The notes under the pieces were generated by a model, which was not told the DNA's origin, made no database searches, and worked only from the letters and a program-made list of their open reading frames with translations. 39,063 nt of DNA from Methanobacterium sp. UBA176 (GTDB taxonomy: Archaea > Methanobacteriota > Methanobacteria > Methanobacteriales > Methanobacteriaceae), in contig DAVZ01000030.1 in the NCBI GenBank assembly GCA_002505765.1, positions 1 through 39,063 of the forward strand, read 5' to 3'. Shown here piece by piece: positions 26,821 through 36,253 of the stretch (position 1 is the stretch's first letter; the number at the start of each line of letters is the position of its first letter). The position numbers and the translations under genes are program-made.

Positions 26821-27001
26821 CTAAATTCTAAGTTTTTTTTAGTATATATATTTTACCATATTAATCATGATAAATATTGATTAATCATTATAAACCTATT
26901 TATAATTCATAAAAATCAGTTAAAGTGTTGTTTAAGAACCAATAAATTGAAAATAAGTTATATTAAATTGTTATAAGAAATGAGAAAAAGGATTTTCAGG
27001 A

Positions 27002-28702
27002 TTATTCATTCCATCCTCCAGAAGATTTAAAGGCATCTTCATAACCTTTTTTGAATCCTCTTTGGTATCCTTTTCTATATGAATTTATACCTGATTTTTC
27101 TTTTAACTCCTCAAAAAATTCTTTTTTAGCATCTTCAAATCCTTTTTCATAAGGAGTTTTTTCTTTTGGGGTAGAATATAGAACGTTAAGAAAATAAGGA
27201 TTCGTAAATATCTGAGAAGTCTTTTCTTCATTCGTAGATTTTGAAAAGATTTTATCAGATTCATATAATTTTAATACATTTTTTGACTCAATACCAATTT
27301 CAGCAGTCATAATATCCTTAGAGTCGCTAATAGAATCTACTTTTATAAACGATTTTTTATCTTTGTAAGATCGGCTATTTGGATCAGAATCATCGTTAAA
27401 GGCCCTGTTTAAAATCATGCCTGGGAATGGATCCCCTAAATCTCCTTCCCAATCCTTGGGAGGTTTATCTACAGGTTTTGTCCTCTTAATCAATTCTGTC
27501 ATATCACGTTGAAGTTCATCTTTACCATCAGATTGTTTCAATGTAAGAAAAAAGCAATCTGGATTGGAGTTGGGTAGTTTTTTATCTATACATGCGTTTT
27601 CATTTACATACCAAATTAACAACCCACCACCAGGTAAATATTTATCAAATCCCTTCTGTTGACGGTTTTCCAACAGGAAATATTCTTTTCCACCTGAACC
27701 TTCTATATCTAACCTATAAATAATTTTAGCATCAATTATAGCTGGTATTTCATAATTTTGAGGTTTTTTATTCAGTAATTCTGGTTCAATCCATCCTAAA
27801 TGAATTTTACACCAGGCACTGGGATGAGAAGGTGTTCTGCCTTCATTTATAAAATGACCCATACCCATTAAACACCAGCCTCCAACCACCGTGGAATAAT
27901 TCTCTAAATAAAGGTCTGGTAATCCCAAAAAGTGAGCAACTTCATGACAGTAACATCCTAAATTATCAATGGGAAGTTCAGGTATTAAACAATACTGATC
28001 AGCTAATATTCCTTCTTGTAATTCAATAGGTTTTAATAATCTGTCTTTGTGGGGCCTTATAAAGCTTATATCATGTTTTGTATCCATCCCTGAACCAGCA
28101 TAAATAACTATTAAAATTTCGATCTTTCCATCTTTAGCATAAGGAGAAAAGTCTATTTTACCACTATTTTTAGCATTTAAAATTGTCTCTTCAGCTAATT
28201 TTTGAGCATTAGGGAAATATTTACTGTCCATATTGTCAGAATATTCAAATCTATTGTTTGATGAAGTGTACCATTTATCATTGACGTGTCCAATAATGTC
28301 CAGTTGATTCCATGAAGCCTCCAAATAATAATCTCTCATACTGTAATTGGAACCTTTACTAAAAAGCAAATCTCTAAACTTTTCAGGTTTATAAGTATGT
28401 TTTTTGTCTTTAAATTCTGCTAAAAGTACCAAAGCATTTTTAGTTCCAACTACTGGATCATGTCTTCTACAGGGGCCAGAAGAAGAAGGGACATTTTTTA
28501 AAGATCCATAAGTAGAGATAATTTGTTCTTTACGCTCTTCTATACTTTTTTGCTGTTTTTTCCATCTATTCTGGAGTGCATTAAAGGTCTTAAGATCCAA
28601 TCCTCCTCTATATGAAAACTCCTTTGGATCTATCCCCTTCTGGAGCATCTTCTTAGTTTTTCTTATTTTTTTATAGATTGAAGGATGAAGATGTCTTTCC
28701 AT
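27002..28702 (-). CDS. M6-like metallopeptidase with C-terminal YxxG repeat tail
   Basis: 566 residues from ATG 28702, chosen for GGTGAG 7 bases upstream; an in-frame TTG at 28732 has no site. The zinc motif is CHEVAHFLGLPDLY (HExxHxxGxxD, about 253-263), with GGWCLMGMGHF nearby, the plan of M6 (immune inhibitor A-like) peptidases. There is no signal peptide or membrane helix, unlike most secreted M6 enzymes. The last 49 residues (27005-27151) form YxxG-type repeats: YEKGFEDAKKEF, then YRKGYQRGFKKGYEDAF. The same two blocks make up the small protein encoded divergently at 28910. Substrate is unknown. Confidence 0.82.
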   Translation of the reverse strand: MERHLHPSIYKKIRKTKKMLQKGIDPKEFSYRGGLDLKTFNALQNRWKKQQKSIEERKEQIISTYGSLKNVPSSSGPCRRHDPVVGTKNALVLLAEFKDKKHTYKPEKFRDLLFSKGSNYSMRDYYLEASWNQLDIIGHVNDKWYTSSNNRFEYSDNMDSKYFPNAQKLAEETILNAKNSGKIDFSPYAKDGKIEILIVIYAGSGMDTKHDISFIRPHKDRLLKPIELQEGILADQYCLIPELPIDNLGCYCHEVAHFLGLPDLYLENYSTVVGGWCLMGMGHFINEGRTPSHPSAWCKIHLGWIEPELLNKKPQNYEIPAIIDAKIIYRLDIEGSGGKEYFLLENRQQKGFDKYLPGGGLLIWYVNENACIDKKLPNSNPDCFFLTLKQSDGKDELQRDMTELIKRTKPVDKPPKDWEGDLGDPFPGMILNRAFNDDSDPNSRSYKDKKSFIKVDSISDSKDIMTAEIGIESKNVLKLYESDKIFSKSTNEEKTSQIFTNPYFLNVLYSTPKEKTPYEKGFEDAKKEFFEELKEKSGINSYRKGYQRGFKKGYEDAFKSSGGWNE

Positions 28703-28909
28703 AGAATTCTCACCAGTATCTTTTAAAAACAAACTATTAAATCAGTGCAACCAGATTCCTTAATCAGTTTCTTTTAAAAAATTCATCTTTTTTTTTATCT
28801 AATGGTGATATTATGAATTTATTCCTATTTAAACCGTGATAGTGCTTACCAAAAAATATAACTATAATGATGTAAAATATGAAATATCATAATAAAGAGG
28901 GGGGGTTAA

Positions 28910-29158
28910 ATGACAACTGGTGAAGAAAAATCTGAAAAATCCAGAAAGGAAGCATATGATGAAGGATATGAGGCTGCTAAAAAGGATTTTACGGATATAA
29001 AAGACAAATGCATAGAATTCTATACCGATGGATATAAAGATGGATTTAAGGATGGTTACAAAGCAGCGGTTGATGAATTAATTAAACGGATGCCGCCTGA
29101 AACCAGACAGAGAATTATTGAAGAAAGTGCTGAAAAACAATGGCCTCCCTGGTGGTAA
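28910..29158 (+). CDS. Small YxxG-repeat protein matching the peptidase tail
   Basis: 82 residues, charged and soluble. The blocks YDEGYEAAKKDF and YTDGYKDGFKDGYKAAV, about 22 residues apart, repeat the peptidase tail almost element for element. The end is KRMPPETRQRIIEESAEKQW followed by PPWW. GAGGGGGGGTTAA precedes the ATG. It is transcribed divergently from the peptidase and colinear with the kinase gene that follows after 82 bases. Repeats of this kind recall Yae1-type motifs, which mediate protein contacts; a docking or competitor role toward the peptidase is my inference. Confidence 0.75.
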   Translation: MTTGEEKSEKSRKEAYDEGYEAAKKDFTDIKDKCIEFYTDGYKDGFKDGYKAAVDELIKRMPPETRQRIIEESAEKQWPPWW

Positions 29159-29255
29159 TTTAAGTATTATGTTATAAAAACAGCTTTTCATTATTATAAT
29201 TCACCTATTATCAATTATTTTATTTGTTAACACAGATTAGATGGGGGAGTTAAAA

Positions 29256-31508
29256 TTGAAAATATATCCTTTATCCAAAAGTTTAAAAGTAGTTTTTATT
29301 TTCTTATTAATGTATCCACTGATTTTCTCTTCCATCAATATTATTTCTGCCCAGGGCAATAATAGTATCTTGTTTGATGAATCCAGCCCTAATTTTGGAA
29401 AATTTAATGCCATACATAATATTGGAACTTATGGATCATCGAGCTTTGCTAATCTACTCACAGAAAACGGTTATAGCGTTTCATCCATGAAAGATAGGCC
29501 CATTACCCCTGAAAAACTGAAAGAACATGATGTTTTAATTATTATAAATCAATGGCGTAACTATACAGATGATGAAATTAAAATTATAAAAGAATTTGTT
29601 AATAATGGTGGTGGATTATTAATAGTGGGAAGTAATTGGGGAGATGTAGATGGGGATCAGAATTTTGGAGTTAATAAAATAGCCAGAAGTTTTGGAGTAT
29701 CCTTTGCAAATAATGAAATAGTAACCAATGATCAAAATTACGTATTTTTTGTTAATGTTATAGAAATAAACAAATTCGAACCAAGCCCAATTACTGCAAA
29801 CATTAAAAATTTCTATTATATGATGGCCACTTATATAAAAGATCCCGGACCCTCCAAAGTAATTGCCTATACAGATTCTTATACATGGGGTGATCAAGGT
29901 TACACCACTTCAGAAGGAGTCACTATGAGTAATTATAAAAAGGATTCCAATGAAAGAAGTGGTCCTCTTCCTGTTATTTCCCAAATGCAATATGGTAAAG
30001 GAAAAATAGTTTTCATAGGTTCTTCTTATTCCTTTATTAATTCAATAATATACCGGTCAGATGGATGGAAACTGGAATTAAACACTGTTAACTGGTTGGC
30101 TAACAATCCAGTACCAACAAGCTATAAGCCTGCTGATTCAGTTTCTATAAATATGTTAGGATATCAAATTTTGGGGATGATCCTATTTTCAGTTATTGTA
30201 TTTTCTGGATTAGCTTTTAAATTAAGAAAAGATAGAAGATCAGAAGGATTTCATGAAATAAAAACAATAAAAAATTGGAAATTCAATGCTTTAATAATAT
30301 TAAATGTATTTTTTGCAATTTTAGCTGGTATCCTTTTTATTCCAATCAATTTTTTCCTATATGACATTACAGTATATTCTCTCTATGATCCTAATTTAGG
30401 TTACACCCTAATAATTACTGGAGCCTTATTTTTGCTTTTTATGGGAGTGATATTATTTAATCTTATAGCAAGACAGAGACTGCTAATAAATTATTCCTAC
30501 TTTAATATTGTCATTTTACTCCTATTTGCTGGGTTTACAGAGATTTTAGGAGATATTTTCGGCTCCTATTTAATGCCAGTATTTACCTTGGGCAGCCTGA
30601 TTCTTTTAATTCCTTTGGCCTTAAATTCATGGTTCTACAGGGGTTATGGTCAGGACCTGATTGTAGAAGGTAAAGAATTTAACAGACTGGAAAAGTTATC
30701 AGCTAAATCACTGCCATTTGAGCTTCAACCATTTTATACAGATGCTGTCTATATTGGGGAAGGAGGATTTGGAAGGGTTTTCAAAGCAATAAATAAAGAA
30801 GGTGAACATGTAGCACTGAAAATACCAAAGACCTTTGATAAAAGAGCTGAAAGTACTTTTATCACTGAGGTATCACATTGGAGCAAGTTAAATCATCCTC
30901 ACATTGTAAAACTAAATGAATATAAGATTCTCCCTATTCCTTATATCGAAACAGAATTTTGCGAAGAAAGAGTTGAAAAAGGAATGAAAACTCTAGAAGA
31001 GGCCGTTTCAATAGTATATGGGGCAGCTAAAGGATTAGAATACGCCCATAATAAAAATATTATTCATGGCGACGTTAAAATATCCAATATCCTGATAAAA
31101 AATGGAGTTTATAAAATTTCTGATTGGGGTTTAAGTAAACTAAAAATTGGTGAATCTGTAACATTATCAGGTGCTACGCCCCAATATGCTGCTCCAGAGC
31201 AGATTTCTCGTGAATTTGGTAAAGCTGATGAAAGAACAGACATTTATCAACTGGGTACTGTTTTTTATGAACTTTTAACCGGACGATTACCCTTTGAAGG
31301 AGATATATCCCATATTTATAATTCTATTCTCACCAATCAGCCTTTAGATCCTGCAAAAATAAATTCCAATGCAAAACCAGTTAATGATATCATCATGAAG
31401 TGTCTAAATAAAAACAAAGAAGATAGATATTCTAATATGGGTGAATTAATCAAAGAACTGGAAAAATACAAGCCTGAAGATGAAACCAGAATCTTCGACA
31501 ATAACTGA
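29256..31508 (+). CDS. Membrane Ser/Thr kinase with amidotransferase-like ectodomain
   Basis: About 750 residues. I prefer the TTG at 29256, 6 bases after GGGGGAG; the ATG at 29241 lies inside that site. A signal peptide ends near ISAQ. Residues about 40-290 form an extracytoplasmic domain like class I glutamine amidotransferase/DUF4350 folds (VLIIINQWRNYTDDEIKIIK, then GGGLLIVGSNWGD), with no clear catalytic Cys. Five membrane segments lie at about 300-460. The kinase domain follows: GEGGFG, VALK, the C-helix Glu in FITEVSHW, HGDVKISNIL, DWG and APE. HGD and DWG replace HRD and DFG, but the catalytic Asp, Asn and Lys are kept. It should sense outside and phosphorylate inside. Confidence 0.88.
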   Translation: MKIYPLSKSLKVVFIFLLMYPLIFSSINIISAQGNNSILFDESSPNFGKFNAIHNIGTYGSSSFANLLTENGYSVSSMKDRPITPEKLKEHDVLIIINQWRNYTDDEIKIIKEFVNNGGGLLIVGSNWGDVDGDQNFGVNKIARSFGVSFANNEIVTNDQNYVFFVNVIEINKFEPSPITANIKNFYYMMATYIKDPGPSKVIAYTDSYTWGDQGYTTSEGVTMSNYKKDSNERSGPLPVISQMQYGKGKIVFIGSSYSFINSIIYRSDGWKLELNTVNWLANNPVPTSYKPADSVSINMLGYQILGMILFSVIVFSGLAFKLRKDRRSEGFHEIKTIKNWKFNALIILNVFFAILAGILFIPINFFLYDITVYSLYDPNLGYTLIITGALFLLFMGVILFNLIARQRLLINYSYFNIVILLLFAGFTEILGDIFGSYLMPVFTLGSLILLIPLALNSWFYRGYGQDLIVEGKEFNRLEKLSAKSLPFELQPFYTDAVYIGEGGFGRVFKAINKEGEHVALKIPKTFDKRAESTFITEVSHWSKLNHPHIVKLNEYKILPIPYIETEFCEERVEKGMKTLEEAVSIVYGAAKGLEYAHNKNIIHGDVKISNILIKNGVYKISDWGLSKLKIGESVTLSGATPQYAAPEQISREFGKADERTDIYQLGTVFYELLTGRLPFEGDISHIYNSILTNQPLDPAKINSNAKPVNDIIMKCLNKNKEDRYSNMGELIKELEKYKPEDETRIFDNN

Positions 31509-31529
31509 TTTAGTGGGGGAGGAGGTTAA

Positions 31530-31931
31530 TTGGGGATAAACCTTAATAAAGGAGTAATTATAGGAATCATTAGTGGAATAGCTGCTTTAATTATTTTTCT
31601 AATTCTTCTACATGCTGGTTCTGATTTTGATCAGCGATTAATCGATCAGGTTGATAGTGGAGAACCTGCAAATAGGCTAATCCCTCAAATTGAAAAAGAA
31701 ACCCAAAAAATGCAAATGAAATCTAGAAAGAGATTATTATCCTATGTATTAAATAAAGATTATCTTTCCAAGAATGATTCTCAAACTTATGCACAATTTT
31801 ACAAAGATGATATGAAAATGATTTCCAAATACGGTAGTACGAGAAAAAAATTTGCTGCAAGGGAGATAACTAAAGAACAGTTTATAAATGACATTAAAGA
31901 ACCCAAAGCCTATATGGAAATATGGGTGTAA
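31530..31931 (+). CDS. Small membrane-anchored protein of unknown function
   Basis: 133 residues started by TTG after the very strong GGGGGAGGAGG. One N-terminal membrane helix (GVIIGIISGIAALIIFLILL) is followed by a charged helical domain (ANRLIPQIEKETQKMQMKSR to KAYMEIWV). It starts 21 bases after the kinase gene on the same strand, so it is probably translated from the same message and may be the partner or substrate of the kinase. I recognise no family. Confidence 0.7.
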   Translation: MGINLNKGVIIGIISGIAALIIFLILLHAGSDFDQRLIDQVDSGEPANRLIPQIEKETQKMQMKSRKRLLSYVLNKDYLSKNDSQTYAQFYKDDMKMISKYGSTRKKFAAREITKEQFINDIKEPKAYMEIWV

Positions 31932-31980
31932 TGATTAACTGGTTTTAGATTAAATAAAGCTATGATTCTAATGTGATAAA

Positions 31981-33228
31981 ATGGAAATATTTACTGAAGT
32001 TGGAGGAAGAGCTGGAATTGATTGTGGTGGTTTCTGTGAATTTTGTTTTTACAAAAATGTTGATTTTAACAATTTAAAACCAATTGGATGTAAAAATTGT
32101 AATATTAACCAAATCGGATGTGAATATTGCCAAACTATTATACATAGGGTGTCTGTTCCTTTTATACCCCTTTCATACTATTTAGAAAGACTTAAAGAAA
32201 AAATGAATGAAGTAAATGTTGATTCATTAAATAAAGATATCAAGTTAATTGTTGCTGGGGGTGCAGATGTTTTAAATTACCCCTATTTAAATGAAATTAT
32301 TACAACAATAAAAGAAGTTCCAATCTTATTGCATCTGGGTTATACCAGTGGTAAGCCTATTAAGAATAAAAATATTGCTGAGAAGGTCATTTCCTCAGGA
32401 GTTGATATGATAAGCTTTTCTGTTTTCTCAACTGATCCTGAAATGAGAAGAAAGTGGATGCATGATGAAACTTCAGAAGAATCTATAAAAGGCCTTAAAA
32501 TGTTTTGTGAAAACATTGATCTTAACGCTTCAGCAGTAGTTATTCCAGGTGTCAATGATAAGGAGCAAATCTTTGAGACCTGTGTTGATCTGGAAGAATG
32601 GGGAGCAAAATCACTCACATTAAGACGATTTGCTAATTTCAAGAACCAAGGATTAATATTAAACAATAAACCTATAATAAAAGGCTTGAATACTCATTCA
32701 TATAAAGAATTTAAGGAATTAGTCCAGATGATAGATAACGAATTTTCTTTTAAAGTTTTCGGTTATCCAATTTATGACCCCAAAAATGAAAGCCCATTTA
32801 TTATTACAAAATCAGAAAACAAGCACTATCTGGATAAATTAGGGGTAATTAAGGCTGAAGCCTCTGTTATTACCAGTGAGTTATCCGCGCCTTATTTAAA
32901 GAAGATATTGGAAATAATTGACAGATCTAATTTGATAGATATCATTAGCGTTGATAAAGAAATTGCTGATTTAATCACTCATGAAGATTTAGAATCTGTT
33001 AAGCTCAGCAAATTGAAAAGAAAAGTTATAATTCCCGGAGGAGCACTTATTCATGATAAATACTCTGAAAAGCTTTTAAGTAAAGATGGCAAACATAGAA
33101 GGATAGTCAGAGGTCCCTATGTCTTATCAAACCCTTATAATGGTGAAGAGTTTGATAACAACAAAGAAGAATTAATAAAATACGAGTTAGATGCTTTTAA
33201 TGCTTTAATAGACAAAATCAACCATTAA
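31981..33228 (+). CDS. mmp10: Radical SAM methyltransferase Mmp10 (McrA arginine methylation)
   Basis: 415 residues. The radical SAM cluster motif is CGGFCEFC (C15, C19, C22) after GGRAGID. A second cysteine group, C37, C40, C47 and C50 (GCKNC, GCEYC), is typical of methanogenesis marker 10. The barrel has VAGGADVLNYPYLNEII, a GGE-like motif, and the C terminus carries VIIPGGALIHDKYSEKLL. Mmp10 is a cobalamin-dependent enzyme that C-methylates an arginine of the McrA subunit of methyl-coenzyme M reductase. It is found in methanogens, so it identifies the organism type. It follows the kinase cluster on the same strand and converges with the thermosome gene. Confidence 0.85.
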   Translation: MEIFTEVGGRAGIDCGGFCEFCFYKNVDFNNLKPIGCKNCNINQIGCEYCQTIIHRVSVPFIPLSYYLERLKEKMNEVNVDSLNKDIKLIVAGGADVLNYPYLNEIITTIKEVPILLHLGYTSGKPIKNKNIAEKVISSGVDMISFSVFSTDPEMRRKWMHDETSEESIKGLKMFCENIDLNASAVVIPGVNDKEQIFETCVDLEEWGAKSLTLRRFANFKNQGLILNNKPIIKGLNTHSYKEFKELVQMIDNEFSFKVFGYPIYDPKNESPFIITKSENKHYLDKLGVIKAEASVITSELSAPYLKKILEIIDRSNLIDIISVDKEIADLITHEDLESVKLSKLKRKVIIPGGALIHDKYSEKLLSKDGKHRRIVRGPYVLSNPYNGEEFDNNKEELIKYELDAFNALIDKINH

Positions 33229-33261
33229 AAAATAAAATTAGAAAGAGATTAAACTCTTTAT

Positions 33262-34878
<1,617 letters not shown>

Positions 34879-34890
34879 ATTATCACCTCG

Positions 34891-35173
34891 AAAATGTTTC
34901 ATTTTTTTTCGGAAAATCAAAAGTGCAACATTAAAAAGTATTTTGCTGCATGGAAAAATTTTTAATTTTTCTGGTTGAGAAACGGAGTTAGCAAAATTGA
35001 AAGCTTTGCACTCCAAAACCGTAGGTTTTTGAGAGTTTCTCAAACATGCGATATTTTCCGTTTTCGCAAACCACAAAACTACAGAAAACATTTGGTTTCC
35101 AGTTTCAAAATCTTAAATTTGAAAACTTTCAGTTTTGTAAGCATAAAAATCACTGATTTTTTGAAAGATTTTC
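34891..35173. repeat. Chain of short perfect hairpins with 3-nt loops
   Basis: Perfect stems with 3-nt loops: AAAATG-TTT-CATTTT (34891-34905), GAAAAATT-TTT-AATTTTTC (34953-34971), AAAACC-GTA-GGTTTT (35015-35029), TTTGAGA-GTT-TCTCAAA (35028-35044), AAAACT-TTC-AGTTTT (35122-35136), AAAAATC-ACT-GATTTTT (35045+100 to 35161), GAAA-GAT-TTTC (35163-35173). A larger hairpin with GGAGT/ACTCC and GCAAA/TTTGC arms spans 34984-35014, and TTTCAAA/TTTGAAA pairs at 35104-35124. GGTTGAG (34973-34979) and its complement CTCAACC (35174-35180) bracket most of it. Stems differ, so this is a shared architecture rather than a sequence repeat. Confidence 0.7.
34923..34950. promoter_or_regulatory. Inverted repeat around the thermosome TATA box
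   Basis: TGCAACA (34923-34929) and TGCTGCA (34944-34950) are inverted copies with 6 of 7 positions matching. Their centre coincides with the T/A stretch 34931-34938, a possible TATA box about 55 bases before the GTG start. A protein bound here would block or load the basal machinery, as heat-shock regulators do in some archaea. No regulator is identified. Confidence 0.35.
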
Positions 35174-35345
35174 CTCAACCTCTACTTGTGTAATTTATCA
35201 GTGGGTTAGAGGTTCTATAAATAATTTTCGTATATTATATTTTAATAAATAGTTTATAAGGAAATCAAAAGCAGCTATACATATTCATTCGTGAATTAAG
35301 TTTATTATTACTGTATTCTGCTTAATTAAGGCATAAAAAGAAACC

Positions 35346-35717
35346 TTAATCTTCTAATTCATATTCAAATTCAAAGAAGGATTCACCGCTAATTTCATCA
35401 CCAGTTAGATGTTCCATCTCATGTGAAACACCGTAAGCGCTGGATCCGCTAAATTTGAATGGTCCTTTAACTTTCTTAAGAGATATCTTTTTAGTTAAAG
35501 GATTTAGGGATGCTATTAATGAATATTCCGCATCAATAGTTATGCTGAATGGTCTTTTAACTATATCCCTCTCTTTTTTATTGCCACATTTTTCCAGTCG
35601 ATACACCGTTCCCTCCTCGCTTAAAATCACTGGATTTAAAAAGAGTGTAATCTTTTCCAATGTGCATCCTATCTTATTTTCCTCATCATAACGGGTCATT
35701 TTTTCTTTTATTGCCAT
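35346..35717 (-). CDS. Unknown protein, probably truncated at its 5' end
   Basis: 123 residues from ATG 35717, mostly beta-like (GCTLEKITLFLNPVILS, PFSITIDAEYSLIASLNPL, SFFEFEYELED). The ATG has only a weak ribosome site. The same frame stays open upstream to about 35942 and looks coding (KETIRSGSDKISEFDNF, KEVIEKLNISNDAFLPILFS, FGGDWSLKFNS), but contains no ATG, GTG or TTG. An ATG at 35914 lies in a neighbouring frame and reads six codons before a stop. A one-base indel close to the start would join them into about 189 residues. It may be a recent pseudogene or use an unusual start. No family is recognised. Confidence 0.5.
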   Translation of the reverse strand: MAIKEKMTRYDEENKIGCTLEKITLFLNPVILSEEGTVYRLEKCGNKKERDIVKRPFSITIDAEYSLIASLNPLTKKISLKKVKGPFKFSGSSAYGVSHEMEHLTGDEISGESFFEFEYELED

Positions 35718-35942
35718 AACTCTTGTAGAATTAAATTTAAGACTCCAGTCCCCTCCAAATTTAATAGAAAACAGTATGGGTAAAAATGCGTCGTTTGAAA
35801 TATTAAGCTTTTCTATTACTTCTTTTTCCTTTAAATTAAATCTTAATTGTTTTTTAAAATTATCAAATTCACTTATTTTATCACTACCAGATCTTATTGT
35901 TTCTTTATGTTCATTTAAATAACAGAACTTATAAAAAATTAT

Positions 35943-36154
35943 TTATTAAAGTATATTAAATTATGAAATTCATTTTTTAATGGATTTTTATCATAGTATC
36001 AATAATTAAAGTTAAAACATATATAAAAGATAATGGAAAGGATAAATGTATTTTAAATAATTTATACATGACCATTAAATTAAATAATATTGAATTTAGG
36101 CATATTTTGCAGAATAACTGTAAAGAATCATTTTAGTAGAAATTGAGGTTGAGT
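35943..36154. other. AT-rich upstream region of pheT
   Basis: About 200 bases of A/T-rich DNA between the unknown gene and the hairpin chain before pheT, with possible TATA boxes such as TTTATACATG near 36061. GAGGTTGAG at 36145-36153 repeats the motif that borders the hairpin chain near 35174. Nothing else is visible. Confidence 0.35.
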
Positions 36155-36215
36155 AAACCATAGGTTTCCAAACCTTTGGAAATCTTCGATTTCCAATGCC
36201 CTAACACGAAGTGTT
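36155..36215. repeat. Hairpin chain in the pheT leader
   Basis: AAACC-ATA-GGTTT (36155-36167), GGTTT-CC-AAACC (36163-36174), CCAAA-CC-TTTGG (36168-36179), GGAAATC-TTC-GATTTCC (36178-36194) and AACAC-GAA-GTGTT (36203-36215) follow one another. Adjacent stems share an arm, so they are mutually exclusive, as in the chains at 82-123 and 34891-35173. It lies 39 bases before the pheT start. In mRNA it could switch between alternative folds; as DNA it could be a repeat element. Confidence 0.65.
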
Positions 36216-36253
36216 CGACTGCACATAAATATAAAATTTTTGAGGATTATAGA

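Noticed and set aside
34879..35091. N-terminal extension of the thermosome frame
   Set aside because: The 71 extra codons lie in the hairpin chain and promoter; the family N terminus and a good ribosome site fit GTG 34878.
36176..36253. N-terminal extension of pheT with a CPNTKC stretch
   Set aside because: It looks like a zinc motif but is encoded by the hairpin chain; archaeal PheT starts at MPVITFEYEDLYK, which has its own ribosome site.
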